DNA of 13,333 nucleotides from assembly GCF_025567195.1 (NCBI RefSeq), contig NZ_JAOQJF010000053.1, forward strand, positions 1 to 13,333. Direction: 5' to 3'. The stretch is from Alitiscatomonas aceti (GTDB taxonomy: Bacteria; Bacillota; Clostridia; Lachnospirales; Lachnospiraceae). The position numbers and the translations under genes were made by a program. The notes under the pieces are model-generated. The model was given only the letters and a program-made list of their open reading frames with translations. It did not search any database and had not been told where the DNA came from. Shown here in pieces: positions 6,804 to 12,864 of this stretch. How positions within the stretch are numbered: position 1 is the first letter of the stretch; each line of letters opens with the position of its first letter.

Positions 6804-6869
6804 AGCAGAGACAAATGGTCACCTACTAAATCTCTTGTCTATTTATTAAGTTTAGCATTTGTCTCTGCT
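6804..6869. repeat. Perfect 14-bp inverted repeat with 38-base loop
   Basis: AGCAGAGACAAATG at 6804-6817 and its exact reverse complement at 6856-6869 enclose an AT-rich 38-base loop. The repeat begins 9 bases after the minus-strand terminator and ends 59 bases before the 45-aa gene. It may form a hairpin in the leader of that gene or be a protein binding site. The rest of 6731-6928 holds nothing else recognised. Confidence 0.65.
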
Positions 6870-6928
6870 CTTTTCCATACTTTCGCAGATTCGTCTGTGA
6901 AAAATCTTTTGGAAAGGAGTTTTGCTGT

Positions 6929-7066
6929 ATGACAAAAAGCAATGAAGTAGAGCTTGTGTTTACGCCTTACATCACACTGAAAAATGGGCATCGCATCTAT
7001 GCTCGTCAGTATGGTAAGAAGGTGTTTTGCTTCCCTAAAAAGCGAACTGAAAGCACAAAAAAATAA
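6929..7066 (+). CDS. 45-aa basic small protein, unknown function
   Basis: Short gene with an AAAGGAG ribosome binding site (6913-6919) 9 bases before the ATG. The product is basic and soluble: VELVFTPYITLKNGHRIYARQYGKKVFCFPKK forms most of it, with the core TPYITLKNGHRIYARQYG looking like a small two- or three-stranded beta unit. The phrase (FTPYIT-x-NG-x-x-I/LYA-x-x-G-K) recalls tiny conserved proteins in clostridial plasmids and islands, by memory only. It could be a small DNA- or RNA-binding protein; no known motif proves this. It lies between two structured non-coding stretches and before the 80-aa repeat protein, possibly on the same transcript. Confidence 0.6.
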   Translation: MTKSNEVELVFTPYITLKNGHRIYARQYGKKVFCFPKKRTESTKK

Positions 7067-7085
7067 TCTGTAAGTCCAATAATTC

Positions 7086-7127
7086 AGAGGATGTCAGGTG
7101 ACCACATCCTCTCTTTCGAAAGAGAGG
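7086..7127 (+). promoter_or_regulatory. Mutually exclusive hairpins over a ribosome binding site
   Basis: AGAGGATGT at 7086-7094 pairs with ACATCCTCT at 7104-7112. Bases 7108-7127 form a perfect 20-base palindrome (CCTCTCTTTC/GAAAGAGAGG) whose right half contains the ribosome binding site of the gene at 7135. The two structures share 7108-7112, so they cannot form together: the first frees the ribosome binding site and the second hides it. Alternatively the palindrome is a DNA operator. Confidence 0.55.
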
Positions 7128-7134
7128 TATCGTC

Positions 7135-7377
7135 ATGAATAAGAAAACCAGCAGTCCTAAAATGTCTTCTAATGCATCAGCGATATTGAGTTCAAATGGA
7201 AGCTCTAAAATTCAAAAGTCCCTTGCTGCAAGTGTCCTGTCCCAGAGCAATCCGGGTAAAGTTACTGGAAAGGATATGGAAACAAAAGCTTCCAAGGTTC
7301 TCAACAGCGACAAATACTCCGATACTACAAAGAGTTTGGCAGCAAGTGTTTTGTCTCAATCCGATAAAAAAAGATAA
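7135..7377 (+). CDS. 80-aa protein with two tandem copies of a short repeat
   Basis: Basic, Ser/Ala/Lys-rich soluble protein. Residues 14-38 and 52-76 are related copies exactly 38 residues apart; both contain AS-x-(I/V)L-x-S early and an identical KSLAASVLSQS at the end (28-38 and 66-76). The DNA for the identical 11 residues differs at most third positions and even uses different serine codon families, so the protein sequence appears to be under selection. The ribosome binding site GAGAGG (7122-7127) lies inside a palindrome. Small proteins with AS-K-L and AAS-LSQ blocks also seem to occur in other bacteria, function unknown (memory only). A terminator follows 18 bases after the stop. Confidence 0.75.
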   Translation: MNKKTSSPKMSSNASAILSSNGSSKIQKSLAASVLSQSNPGKVTGKDMETKASKVLNSDKYSDTTKSLAASVLSQSDKKR

Positions 7378-7395
7378 TTGAATAGTGTATAAGCC

Positions 7396-7434
7396 AAAGG
7401 CGATCAACCGTAAAAAGTTGGTCGCTTTTGTTTT
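7396..7434 (+). terminator. Rho-independent terminator of the small-gene cassette
   Basis: AAAGGCGATCAAC at 7396-7408 pairs with GTTGGTCGCTTTT at 7417-7429 (two G-T wobbles, 8-base loop), followed by TTTTGTTTT to 7434. It marks the end of the cargo; the next gene belongs to the mobilization backbone. The left arm and its ATAAGC lead-in closely resemble those at 6131-6149. Confidence 0.8.
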
Positions 7435-7463
7435 GCCCATTATTCAGAAAGGAGCCTGACCCC

Positions 7464-7781
7464 ATGAATGAAAAACTGGAAAAACTGAGCCGCCAGAAAG
7501 CCGCAGCCGAGAAAAAGCTGATCGCTGCCCAGCACAGGGAGAAGCAGCTGGAGCATGAACTGAAACGCCTGACACGGAGCGAGAGAACCCACCGGCTCTG
7601 CACTCGTGCCGGTATGCTGGAAACTTTTCTGCGAGAGCCTACCCTGCTGACCGATGATGATGTGATGGAGCTGCTGACCTTCCTCTTTCACGGCGAAGCC
7701 GCCCAAAAGAAACTGGACACGCTGATTGAGGAGCGGAGAAAAACGCTGACAACGGACGGCAGCGAGAACCCCTTGTTTTAA
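7464..7781 (+). CDS. DUF3847 family protein beside oriT, possible relaxosome accessory factor
   Basis: 105-aa protein matching the DUF3847 pattern: a charged coiled coil (residues 1-45, KLEKLSRQKAAAEKKLIAAQ and on), then RTHRLCTRAGMLETFL (41-56), TDDDVMELLTFLFHGE (63-78) and a variable tail. The family is typical of Firmicute mobilizable and conjugative elements next to MobA/MobL relaxases. The ATG at 7464 has AAAGGAG 9 bases upstream (7448-7454), which fixes the start against longer in-frame options. The candidate oriT begins 2 bases after its stop. Small helical proteins encoded beside MobQ-type oriTs often help the relaxase bind or melt DNA (MobC-like), so that role is plausible here but is inference. 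GC-rich codon use shows a return from cargo to backbone. Confidence 0.85.
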   Translation: MNEKLEKLSRQKAAAEKKLIAAQHREKQLEHELKRLTRSERTHRLCTRAGMLETFLREPTLLTDDDVMELLTFLFHGEAAQKKLDTLIEERRKTLTTDGSENPLF

Positions 7782-7783
7782 CA

Positions 7784-7822
7784 AGGGCGCAATTATACAC
7801 CGCCTAAAGGTGGTGCATTGCG
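7784..7822 (-). other. Candidate IncQ/MobQ-type oriT with nic site
   Basis: On the minus strand 7795-7784 reads TAATTGCGCCCT, matching the IncQ-type nic consensus TAAnTGCG^CCCT (RSF1010, pIP501 and relatives). The nick would fall between 7788 and 7787. As in those oriTs, an inverted repeat lies just 5' of it on the same strand: 7815-7808 with 7805-7798 (8 bp, one wobble, 2-base loop), ending 10 bases before nic. An outer arm pairs 7788-7793 with 7817-7822. A MobA/MobL relaxase is encoded downstream. Transfer would lead leftwards. Confidence 0.8.
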
Positions 7823-7950
7823 TTCTGCCGAAAGCCCCTTGCAGGGAGCTGATGATTTCCACTCCGAGCAAGCTCTTCGTGCCCATCATCCAGAGGACGC
7901 TACGCTTCCCCTGCGCTGGCTAAAGCCAGCTACCCATTTTATTCACAAAT
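7823..7950. other. Structured non-coding flank of oriT
   Basis: GC-rich stretch with no supported gene. Contains a stem 7833-7839/7843-7850 (one bulged A) and a perfect 7-bp hairpin GCTGGCT/AGCCAGC at 7915-7930 with a 2-base loop. Such hairpins near oriT may bind relaxosome proteins or end mRNA. After about 7932 the composition turns AT-rich, which probably marks the edge of the DUF2971 insert. Confidence 0.5.
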
Positions 7951-7975
7951 TATTCCCAGCAATTACAGACGAGTG

Positions 7976-7984
7976 TGGTATAAT
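7976..7984 (+). promoter_or_regulatory. Extended -10 promoter of the DUF2971 gene
   Basis: TGGTATAAT at 7976-7984 is an extended -10 element (TGn plus consensus TATAAT). No good -35 hexamer is present at the right distance, as is common for extended -10 promoters. The start would be near 7991, about 33 bases before the ATG at 8024, which follows AAGGAG (8013-8018). Confidence 0.65.
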
Positions 7985-8023
7985 GATATTAAATTATTAA
8001 CGAACCGATTATAAGGAGATACA

Positions 8024-9217
8024 ATGGATATAAATGCTTTAATTCAAACATTACAAAGTGCCCTTCCACAAATAGCAGAATCGTGCTGTATTGTGAATGG
8101 AGCACTTATGAATCTTACCGAAGTGCAGAACATGGGCTACGATGAATTTAGTATGCGTGCTAAAATGAATATGCCCTTAAAGTTATACAAGTACTTTCCC
8201 AACCGGCTAACTGAGTTAGTTGATAAAAAAACAGGGAAACCTATCGTAGATGAAACTACTGGAGATAAAAAAACCGTAAATTATAGCATACAAGCACTAA
8301 GAGATAATACGGTTTTCATGCAATCCCCAAGTTTGTTTGACGATGTGTACGATTCCGATATTAGTTTGAATTATTCAGAATATGAAAGGGCTCGGTTGCT
8401 TGAATACTGCATTCGTTGTGAAATAGATGTAAAAGAAGCAATGGAAACACCGGAGCTTGCAAATGCGCTGATGCAGACCATAGCAGACATGATTAACTCT
8501 ACTGGTAATATTGATTCCTTGTTCAAAAGCGCCCCTGCTACAAAAAATGAGGATTTATCCAACCAGTGTTTTCTCCTCGAGTTAAAAAACCAATTATACA
8601 AAGGCAAAGATTTAGGCGAATCTTTAAGAAATGCCATTGTTTCGGATTTCAATAGATATTTACAGTATCTACAGGATTCATTTAGAGCGACTTGTTTTGC
8701 AACGACTCCATACTCTCAGTTAATGTGGGGTGGTTCTTATGCGGATTGCCACAGAGGGTTTTGTGTTGAATATACAGTGCTTCCTAATGATCCGCAATAC
8801 CAGAAGTTATTCTTAAATTTATTCCCGATGATTTACTGCAAAGTGCGACCGAACATGACTGAAAAACTTGTGAAATTCCAAGATAAAGAACCAACGATGG
8901 AGTTATTATGGGATATTTATTTTCATGGGGCATTGAGAAAAAGCATTGATTGGGCGTTTCAGAATGAATGGAGATTATTGCTCCCTATGGAGCGAAATCG
9001 GGAAGAAAAAGACTACTGTGTTTCATTTTTTCCAATTACCAAAGTGTTTTTAGGTAACAGGATGTCACACGCTGCACGAAAAGAAGTAATCGACATATGT
9101 CATGCAAGAAATATCCCTTACATTGGAGTTACGAGAAATCCTAATGTTTTTGAAATGCAGGAATGTGCTATTAAGTGTGAAGAGTGTCCTCACTACACAA
9201 ATAATATACCAAAGTAA
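8024..9217 (+). CDS. DUF2971 family protein, AT-rich cargo gene
   Basis: 397-aa soluble protein with the DUF2971 pattern: KLYKYFPN (53-60), ALRDNTVFMQSPSLFDDVYD (91-110), SFRATCFATTPYSQLMWGGSYADCHRGFCVEY (219-250), FQNEWRLLLP (312-321) and TKVFLGNRMS (339-348), then IPYIGVTRNP. A helical insert separates the second and third blocks. The biochemical role of the family is not established; it is often met in accessory DNA. The C-terminus has Cys381, Cys385 and Cys388 close together, perhaps a metal site. The gene has its own extended -10 promoter, ribosome binding site and strong terminator, and is clearly AT-richer than DUF3847 before it and the relaxase after it. It therefore appears to be an independent insertion between oriT and relaxase. 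No membrane segment or toxin motif is visible. Confidence 0.85.
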   Translation: MDINALIQTLQSALPQIAESCCIVNGALMNLTEVQNMGYDEFSMRAKMNMPLKLYKYFPNRLTELVDKKTGKPIVDETTGDKKTVNYSIQALRDNTVFMQSPSLFDDVYDSDISLNYSEYERARLLEYCIRCEIDVKEAMETPELANALMQTIADMINSTGNIDSLFKSAPATKNEDLSNQCFLLELKNQLYKGKDLGESLRNAIVSDFNRYLQYLQDSFRATCFATTPYSQLMWGGSYADCHRGFCVEYTVLPNDPQYQKLFLNLFPMIYCKVRPNMTEKLVKFQDKEPTMELLWDIYFHGALRKSIDWAFQNEWRLLLPMERNREEKDYCVSFFPITKVFLGNRMSHAARKEVIDICHARNIPYIGVTRNPNVFEMQECAIKCEECPHYTNNIPK

Positions 9218-9234
9218 TTGAATATATTGCATCT

Positions 9235-9272
9235 AAGCAGGAAACCTACATGGTCTCCTGCTTTTCTTTTTT
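9235..9272 (+). terminator. Strong rho-independent terminator after the DUF2971 gene
   Basis: AAGCAGGA at 9235-9242 pairs with TCCTGCTT at 9256-9263; ACC/GGT (9244-9246 with 9252-9254) extends the stem across one mismatch, loop TACAT. A T-rich run (9262-9271) follows. It would insulate the relaxase gene from the cargo promoter, so the relaxase either has a weak promoter of its own or depends on read-through. Confidence 0.85.
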
Positions 9273-9299
9273 CCAAGAACTTCAAAAGGAGATGATGAA

Positions 9300-10886
9300 G
9301 TGGCAAACCCTCATTTTGAAATCAAAATCACGAAGCGAAGTAAACGGCAGTCAGCTGTTGCCGGAGCTGCCTACCAGAGCGGCGAGAATCTGTTTTCCGA
9401 GTATGACCAGAAGCACAAAGACTACCGGAAAAAGGAAGGTGTGGTCTACACGGAAATCATGCTGCCGTCCCATGCCCCGCCGGAATACGCCGACCGGGAA
9501 CAGCTCTGGAACGCAGTGGAAGCCGTTGAAAACCAGTGGAACTCCCAGCTTGCCAGACGGTTTGTGCTGGCACTGCCCAGAGAAGTGCCGGAGGAACTGT
9601 ATCCCCAGATGGTGCAGGACTACTGCAACCAGTTTTTTGTTTCCAAAGGCATGATTGTTGATTTTGCCATCCATGACCCCAAGCCACCGGGACACAATCC
9701 CCATTGTCATGTGATGCTGACCATGCGGGCAATGGACGAGCATGGGAAATGGCTTCCCAAAGCCAGAAAGGTTTACGACCTTGACGAGAACGGTGAGCGT
9801 ATCCGGCTTCCATCAGGGAACTGGAAAAGCCATAAGGAGGACACTGTTGACTGGAACGAGCAGTATTATGGGCAGGAGTGGCGCACCGGCTGGGAAACAG
9901 TGCAGAACCGTTATCTGGAAATGGTGAACAGCCCTGTCCGTGTCGATCTCCGTTCCTATGAAAAACAGGGGCTGGACATCATCCCCACCGTCCACATGGG
10001 AGCTGCTGTCACCCAGATGGAACGCCGTGGCATCCAGACCAATATCGGCAATCTGAACCGGGACATCAAAGCCGCCAACCGCATGATGAGCGTGATCCGC
10101 AGCACCATTCAGAATCTGCGTGACTGGATCAGCGATATTCTGGAAGCCCGGAAAGAGCTGCTGGCAGAGAAGAAGCCGGAAACTGCATCCCCCGACCTTA
10201 TCAATCTTCTGCGGGATTATCTCAATCTGCGAAAGGCAGAACGCCGGGACTGGTCAAGATACGGTCAGCAAAAAGGTACAACGAAAGATTTACAGTCCTT
10301 TGTCAACGCCACCAATTATCTGAAAGCCCATGAGATTTTTACGCTGGAGCAGCTGGACAGTGTGCTGGAGGAAGTGAAACAGAAATCCGGCAGCATCAGC
10401 ACCGGCATGAAGAAAGCCGAGAGCCGCATGAAAGTGATTACCGGCATCCAGAACGCCGTTGCCGATTGTCAGCAGCATAAAGCTATCCATGACAAGTATG
10501 TGAGAATCGGCTGGAAAACGGTGCAGTCCGTTTATGCGGAAAGCCACCGAGACGAGCTGGACGCATACAACAAGGCATACCGTTTTTTGAAAAAGCATGG
10601 TGTTGACTTGAATGTTGATCTGGAAGCCCTGCAAGTGGAATATGAACAGCTGCAAACTTCTCACGCAGAATATACCGGGCAGCTGGTGGCAGTGCAGGAG
10701 GAATTGAAGCCGCTGAAAGAAATCCGTTACTGGGTCAGCAAGGTACTTGACCCGGAACAGGCAGAGGTCAAAAAGAAGCCGGAGCCGAAGCACTCTGTCA
10801 CCGAACAGATTCGGGATTATCGGGAGGAATCCAGAAAAAAGGACGAGCAGCACCGGCAGGAGAAAAAACAGAATATGGAACTGTAA
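9300..10886 (+). CDS. MobA/MobL (MobQ) family relaxase
   Basis: 528-aa relaxase that would nick oriT and pilot the single strand during conjugative mobilization. The N-terminal domain has RSKRQSAVAGAAYQSGE with the candidate nucleophile Tyr25, and the HUH metal site HNPHCHVMLTMR (His132, His135, His137), preceded by FAIHDPKPPG. Residues after about 240 form a long charged, coiled-coil-rich region with no primase or helicase signature. The GTG start at 9300 is set by AAGGAG (9286-9291) at 8 bases; the next residues ANPHFEIKI are the usual family start. It lies 28 bases after the DUF2971 terminator, whereas its oriT is about 1.5 kb upstream because of the cargo insert. A terminator overlaps its stop codon. 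No type IV secretion genes are seen, so a helper element would supply the channel. Confidence 0.95.
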   Translation: MANPHFEIKITKRSKRQSAVAGAAYQSGENLFSEYDQKHKDYRKKEGVVYTEIMLPSHAPPEYADREQLWNAVEAVENQWNSQLARRFVLALPREVPEELYPQMVQDYCNQFFVSKGMIVDFAIHDPKPPGHNPHCHVMLTMRAMDEHGKWLPKARKVYDLDENGERIRLPSGNWKSHKEDTVDWNEQYYGQEWRTGWETVQNRYLEMVNSPVRVDLRSYEKQGLDIIPTVHMGAAVTQMERRGIQTNIGNLNRDIKAANRMMSVIRSTIQNLRDWISDILEARKELLAEKKPETASPDLINLLRDYLNLRKAERRDWSRYGQQKGTTKDLQSFVNATNYLKAHEIFTLEQLDSVLEEVKQKSGSISTGMKKAESRMKVITGIQNAVADCQQHKAIHDKYVRIGWKTVQSVYAESHRDELDAYNKAYRFLKKHGVDLNVDLEALQVEYEQLQTSHAEYTGQLVAVQEELKPLKEIRYWVSKVLDPEQAEVKKKPEPKHSVTEQIRDYREESRKKDEQHRQEKKQNMEL

Positions 10887-10926
10887 GGCATCTGATTTTT
10901 AAAAGAAATCGGGTGCCTTTTGTTTT
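10885..10926 (+). terminator. Rho-independent terminator between relaxase and primase
   Basis: Bases 10885-10898 pair with 10906-10919 over 14 positions (two G-T wobbles) with a 7-base AT-rich loop, then TTTGTTTT at 10918-10926. The stem begins in the relaxase stop codon. The ribosome binding site of the primase (10930-10938) follows at once, so this probably acts as an attenuator that lowers primase/helicase expression relative to the relaxase. Confidence 0.75.
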
Positions 10927-10942
10927 GTCAGGAGGTGGAATT

Positions 10943-11581
10943 TTGAATGTATTTGAAGCGGTCAAACAGAATGTGACCACCAGACAGGCAGCGGAGCTGT
11001 ACGGCATCACTGTCAGCAGAAATGGCATGGCGGTCTGCCCTTTTCACAACGACAAAAACCCCAGCATGAAACTGGACAGGCGTTTTCACTGCTTTGGCTG
11101 TCAGGCTGACGGGGATGCAGTGGATTTTGTTTCCCGGCTGTTTCAGCTGCCCAGCAAGGAAGCTGCCATGAAGCTGGCTGATGATTTAGGGATTGCCTAT
11201 GACAACAGGCAGAAGCCGACCGTCAAGCCGCATATCCGGGAACCTACCCCGGAGCAGAAATACAGGCAGGAAGAAATGCACTGCTACAAGGTCTTATGCG
11301 AATACTTCCACCTTCTCCAGAAATGGGAACAGCAGTATGCCCCGCAAACGCCGGAGGATGACCTGCATCCGCTCTTTGTGGAAGCCCTGCAAAGAAAAAC
11401 CTACACAGAGTATCTGCTGGATAGTTTTCTGGACGGATCGCCGGAAGAACGCCGGGAGCTTGTAGCACAGCAAGGAAAAGAGGTGATGAAACTTGAACAG
11501 CGAATTGCAGAATGGACAACAGCCGGAACTCTGCACCGTGGAACAGGTCAGAAGCAGCCTGGAACAGACCGAGAAAGGTAA
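10943..11581 (+). CDS. CHC2 zinc-finger DNA primase-like protein
   Basis: 212-aa protein with a DnaG-type zinc-binding domain: Cys32-x2-His35 in VCPFHND and Cys50-x2-Cys53 in FHCFGCQ. It is followed by DAVDFVSRLFQLPSKEAAMKLADDLGI, typical of CHC2 proteins that recognise template DNA for priming. The TOPRIM catalytic domain of full DnaG is missing; the rest (about 80-212) is helical and charged. It may therefore act as a primase accessory or loading factor rather than a complete primase. The TTG at 10943 is the chosen start, with AGGAGGTGG at 10930-10938 and the family-typical NVFEAVKQ next; a GTG 30 bases earlier lies in the terminator stem. The 3' end overlaps the VapE gene by 89 bases, implying tight coupling. 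Confidence 0.9.
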   Translation: MNVFEAVKQNVTTRQAAELYGITVSRNGMAVCPFHNDKNPSMKLDRRFHCFGCQADGDAVDFVSRLFQLPSKEAAMKLADDLGIAYDNRQKPTVKPHIREPTPEQKYRQEEMHCYKVLCEYFHLLQKWEQQYAPQTPEDDLHPLFVEALQRKTYTEYLLDSFLDGSPEERRELVAQQGKEVMKLEQRIAEWTTAGTLHRGTGQKQPGTDRER

Positions 11582-12851
11582 GGTATCCAATGTCGCAGCC
11601 AACTATAAACGGGTGTTTCAGCTTGACCCTCTGCTGAAAGGAGCTATCCGAAAAAATCTGCTGACAGAACGAGTGGATATTGTGAAGCCCCTCGGCTGGT
11701 ATCGGGACAGCCCGACCCTGACCGATGTGGACATCAAATATCTGCTCTTATATTTTGAGGAAAACTATGGGCTGACTATCGAGAAAAAGATACAGGATGC
11801 TGTGATGGTGATTGCCAACGAAAATCGCTATCACCCTGTCCGGGATTTTCTCAACGCCTTGCAGTGGGACGGTACGGAGCGCATCCGCTATTGTCTGCAC
11901 CGTTTTCTGGGAGCTGATGCCGATGATTACACCTGTGAAGCCATGAGACTGTTTCTGTTGGGAGCAATCTCACGGGCGTTCCGTCCCGGCTGTAAATTTG
12001 AAATCATGCTTTGTCTGGTGGGCGGTCAGGGAGCCGGAAAGTCCTCGTTCTTTCGCCTGCTGGCAGTTCAGGATGACTGGTTTTCCGATGACCTGAAAAA
12101 GCTGGACGATGAAAATGTGTACCGCAAGATGCAGGGACACTGGCTGATTGAGATGTCGGAGATGATTGCCACCGCCAATGCCAAGAGCATTGAGGAAATC
12201 AAATCCTTTCTCAGCCGCCAGAAGGAAACCTATAAAGTGCCATACGAAACCCACCCGGTTGACCGAAAACGGCAGTGTGTGTTCTGCGGCACTTCCAATA
12301 CGCTGGATTTTCTGCCCCTTGACCGCACCGGCAACCGCCGTTTTGTGCCGGTCATGGTACATCCAGAGCTGGCAGAAATCCACATTCTGGATGATGAACC
12401 GGCAGCAAGAGCCTATCTCGTACAGGTCTGGGCAGAAGCAATGGAGATTTACCGCAGCGGAAACTTCAAACTCCGATTCAGCCCGGCAATGAACGAGTAT
12501 CTGAAAGTCCACCAGCGTGACTTTATGCCGGAGGACACCAAAGCCGGACAGATCATCGAGTATCTGGAAAAGTGTTCGGATAACATGGTCTGCTCCAAGC
12601 AGCTGTTCCGGGAAGCCCTGGGACACAGCTTTGACGAGCCGAAGCAATGGGAAATCCGGGAGATCAACGACATTATGAACAACAGCGTGACCGGATGGAG
12701 GGCGTTTTCCAATCCCCGGTACTTTCGCAGCCCCTATGGGCGGCAGAAAGGCTGGGAGCGCATCCAGCCCGACAACGGAGGTGGAGATTTTCAGGAATTG
12801 ACGCCGGAGGAAGTGGAGCAGCTGGAACTTCCCCCAGAGTGGCTAAAGTAA
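11493..12851 (+). CDS. VapE (virulence-associated E) family helicase/ATPase
   Basis: 452-aa protein of the VapE family, P-loop ATPases related to phage and satellite replicative helicases. Visible: N-terminal region to about 165 (TVEQVRSSLEQTEKGKV, DGTERI); Walker A GGQGAGKSS (177-185) followed by FFRLL; Walker B-like HWLIEMSE (216-223); CGTSN (265-269) as the sensor-type strand; DRTGNRRFVPV (277-287) carrying probable arginine-finger residues. The TTG start at 11493 follows AGGTGA (11481-11486), within the end of the primase gene. The C-terminal part (about 370-452) has REALGHSFDEPKQWEIREINDIM, probably a winged-helix-like DNA-binding segment. Together with the primase and the repeat array just downstream it would replicate the excised element. 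Length is normal and no residue appears lost. Confidence 0.93.
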   Translation: MNSELQNGQQPELCTVEQVRSSLEQTEKGKVSNVAANYKRVFQLDPLLKGAIRKNLLTERVDIVKPLGWYRDSPTLTDVDIKYLLLYFEENYGLTIEKKIQDAVMVIANENRYHPVRDFLNALQWDGTERIRYCLHRFLGADADDYTCEAMRLFLLGAISRAFRPGCKFEIMLCLVGGQGAGKSSFFRLLAVQDDWFSDDLKKLDDENVYRKMQGHWLIEMSEMIATANAKSIEEIKSFLSRQKETYKVPYETHPVDRKRQCVFCGTSNTLDFLPLDRTGNRRFVPVMVHPELAEIHILDDEPAARAYLVQVWAEAMEIYRSGNFKLRFSPAMNEYLKVHQRDFMPEDTKAGQIIEYLEKCSDNMVCSKQLFREALGHSFDEPKQWEIREINDIMNNSVTGWRAFSNPRYFRSPYGRQKGWERIQPDNGGGDFQELTPEEVEQLELPPEWLK

Positions 12852-12864
12852 AAAAACAGTACCG

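Noticed and set aside
6752..6869. Inverted repeats as ends of an insertion sequence
   Set aside because: No transposase lies between or beside them and no target duplication is visible.
7818..8000. 60-codon open frame on the + strand in the oriT flank
   Set aside because: No ribosome binding site; it overlaps oriT hairpins and the DUF2971 promoter, and crosses a composition change.
9250..9654. Open frame overlapping the relaxase start in another frame
   Set aside because: Begins inside the DUF2971 terminator and shadows the conserved relaxase N-terminus.
10913..10942. Upstream GTG start for the primase
   Set aside because: It lies in the terminator stem before the ribosome binding site; the TTG at 10943 fits the AGGAGG spacing and the family start.
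11970..12647. 225-codon open frame on the minus strand
   Set aside because: Antisense to the VapE gene, which has clear motifs; no promoter or ribosome binding site seen.
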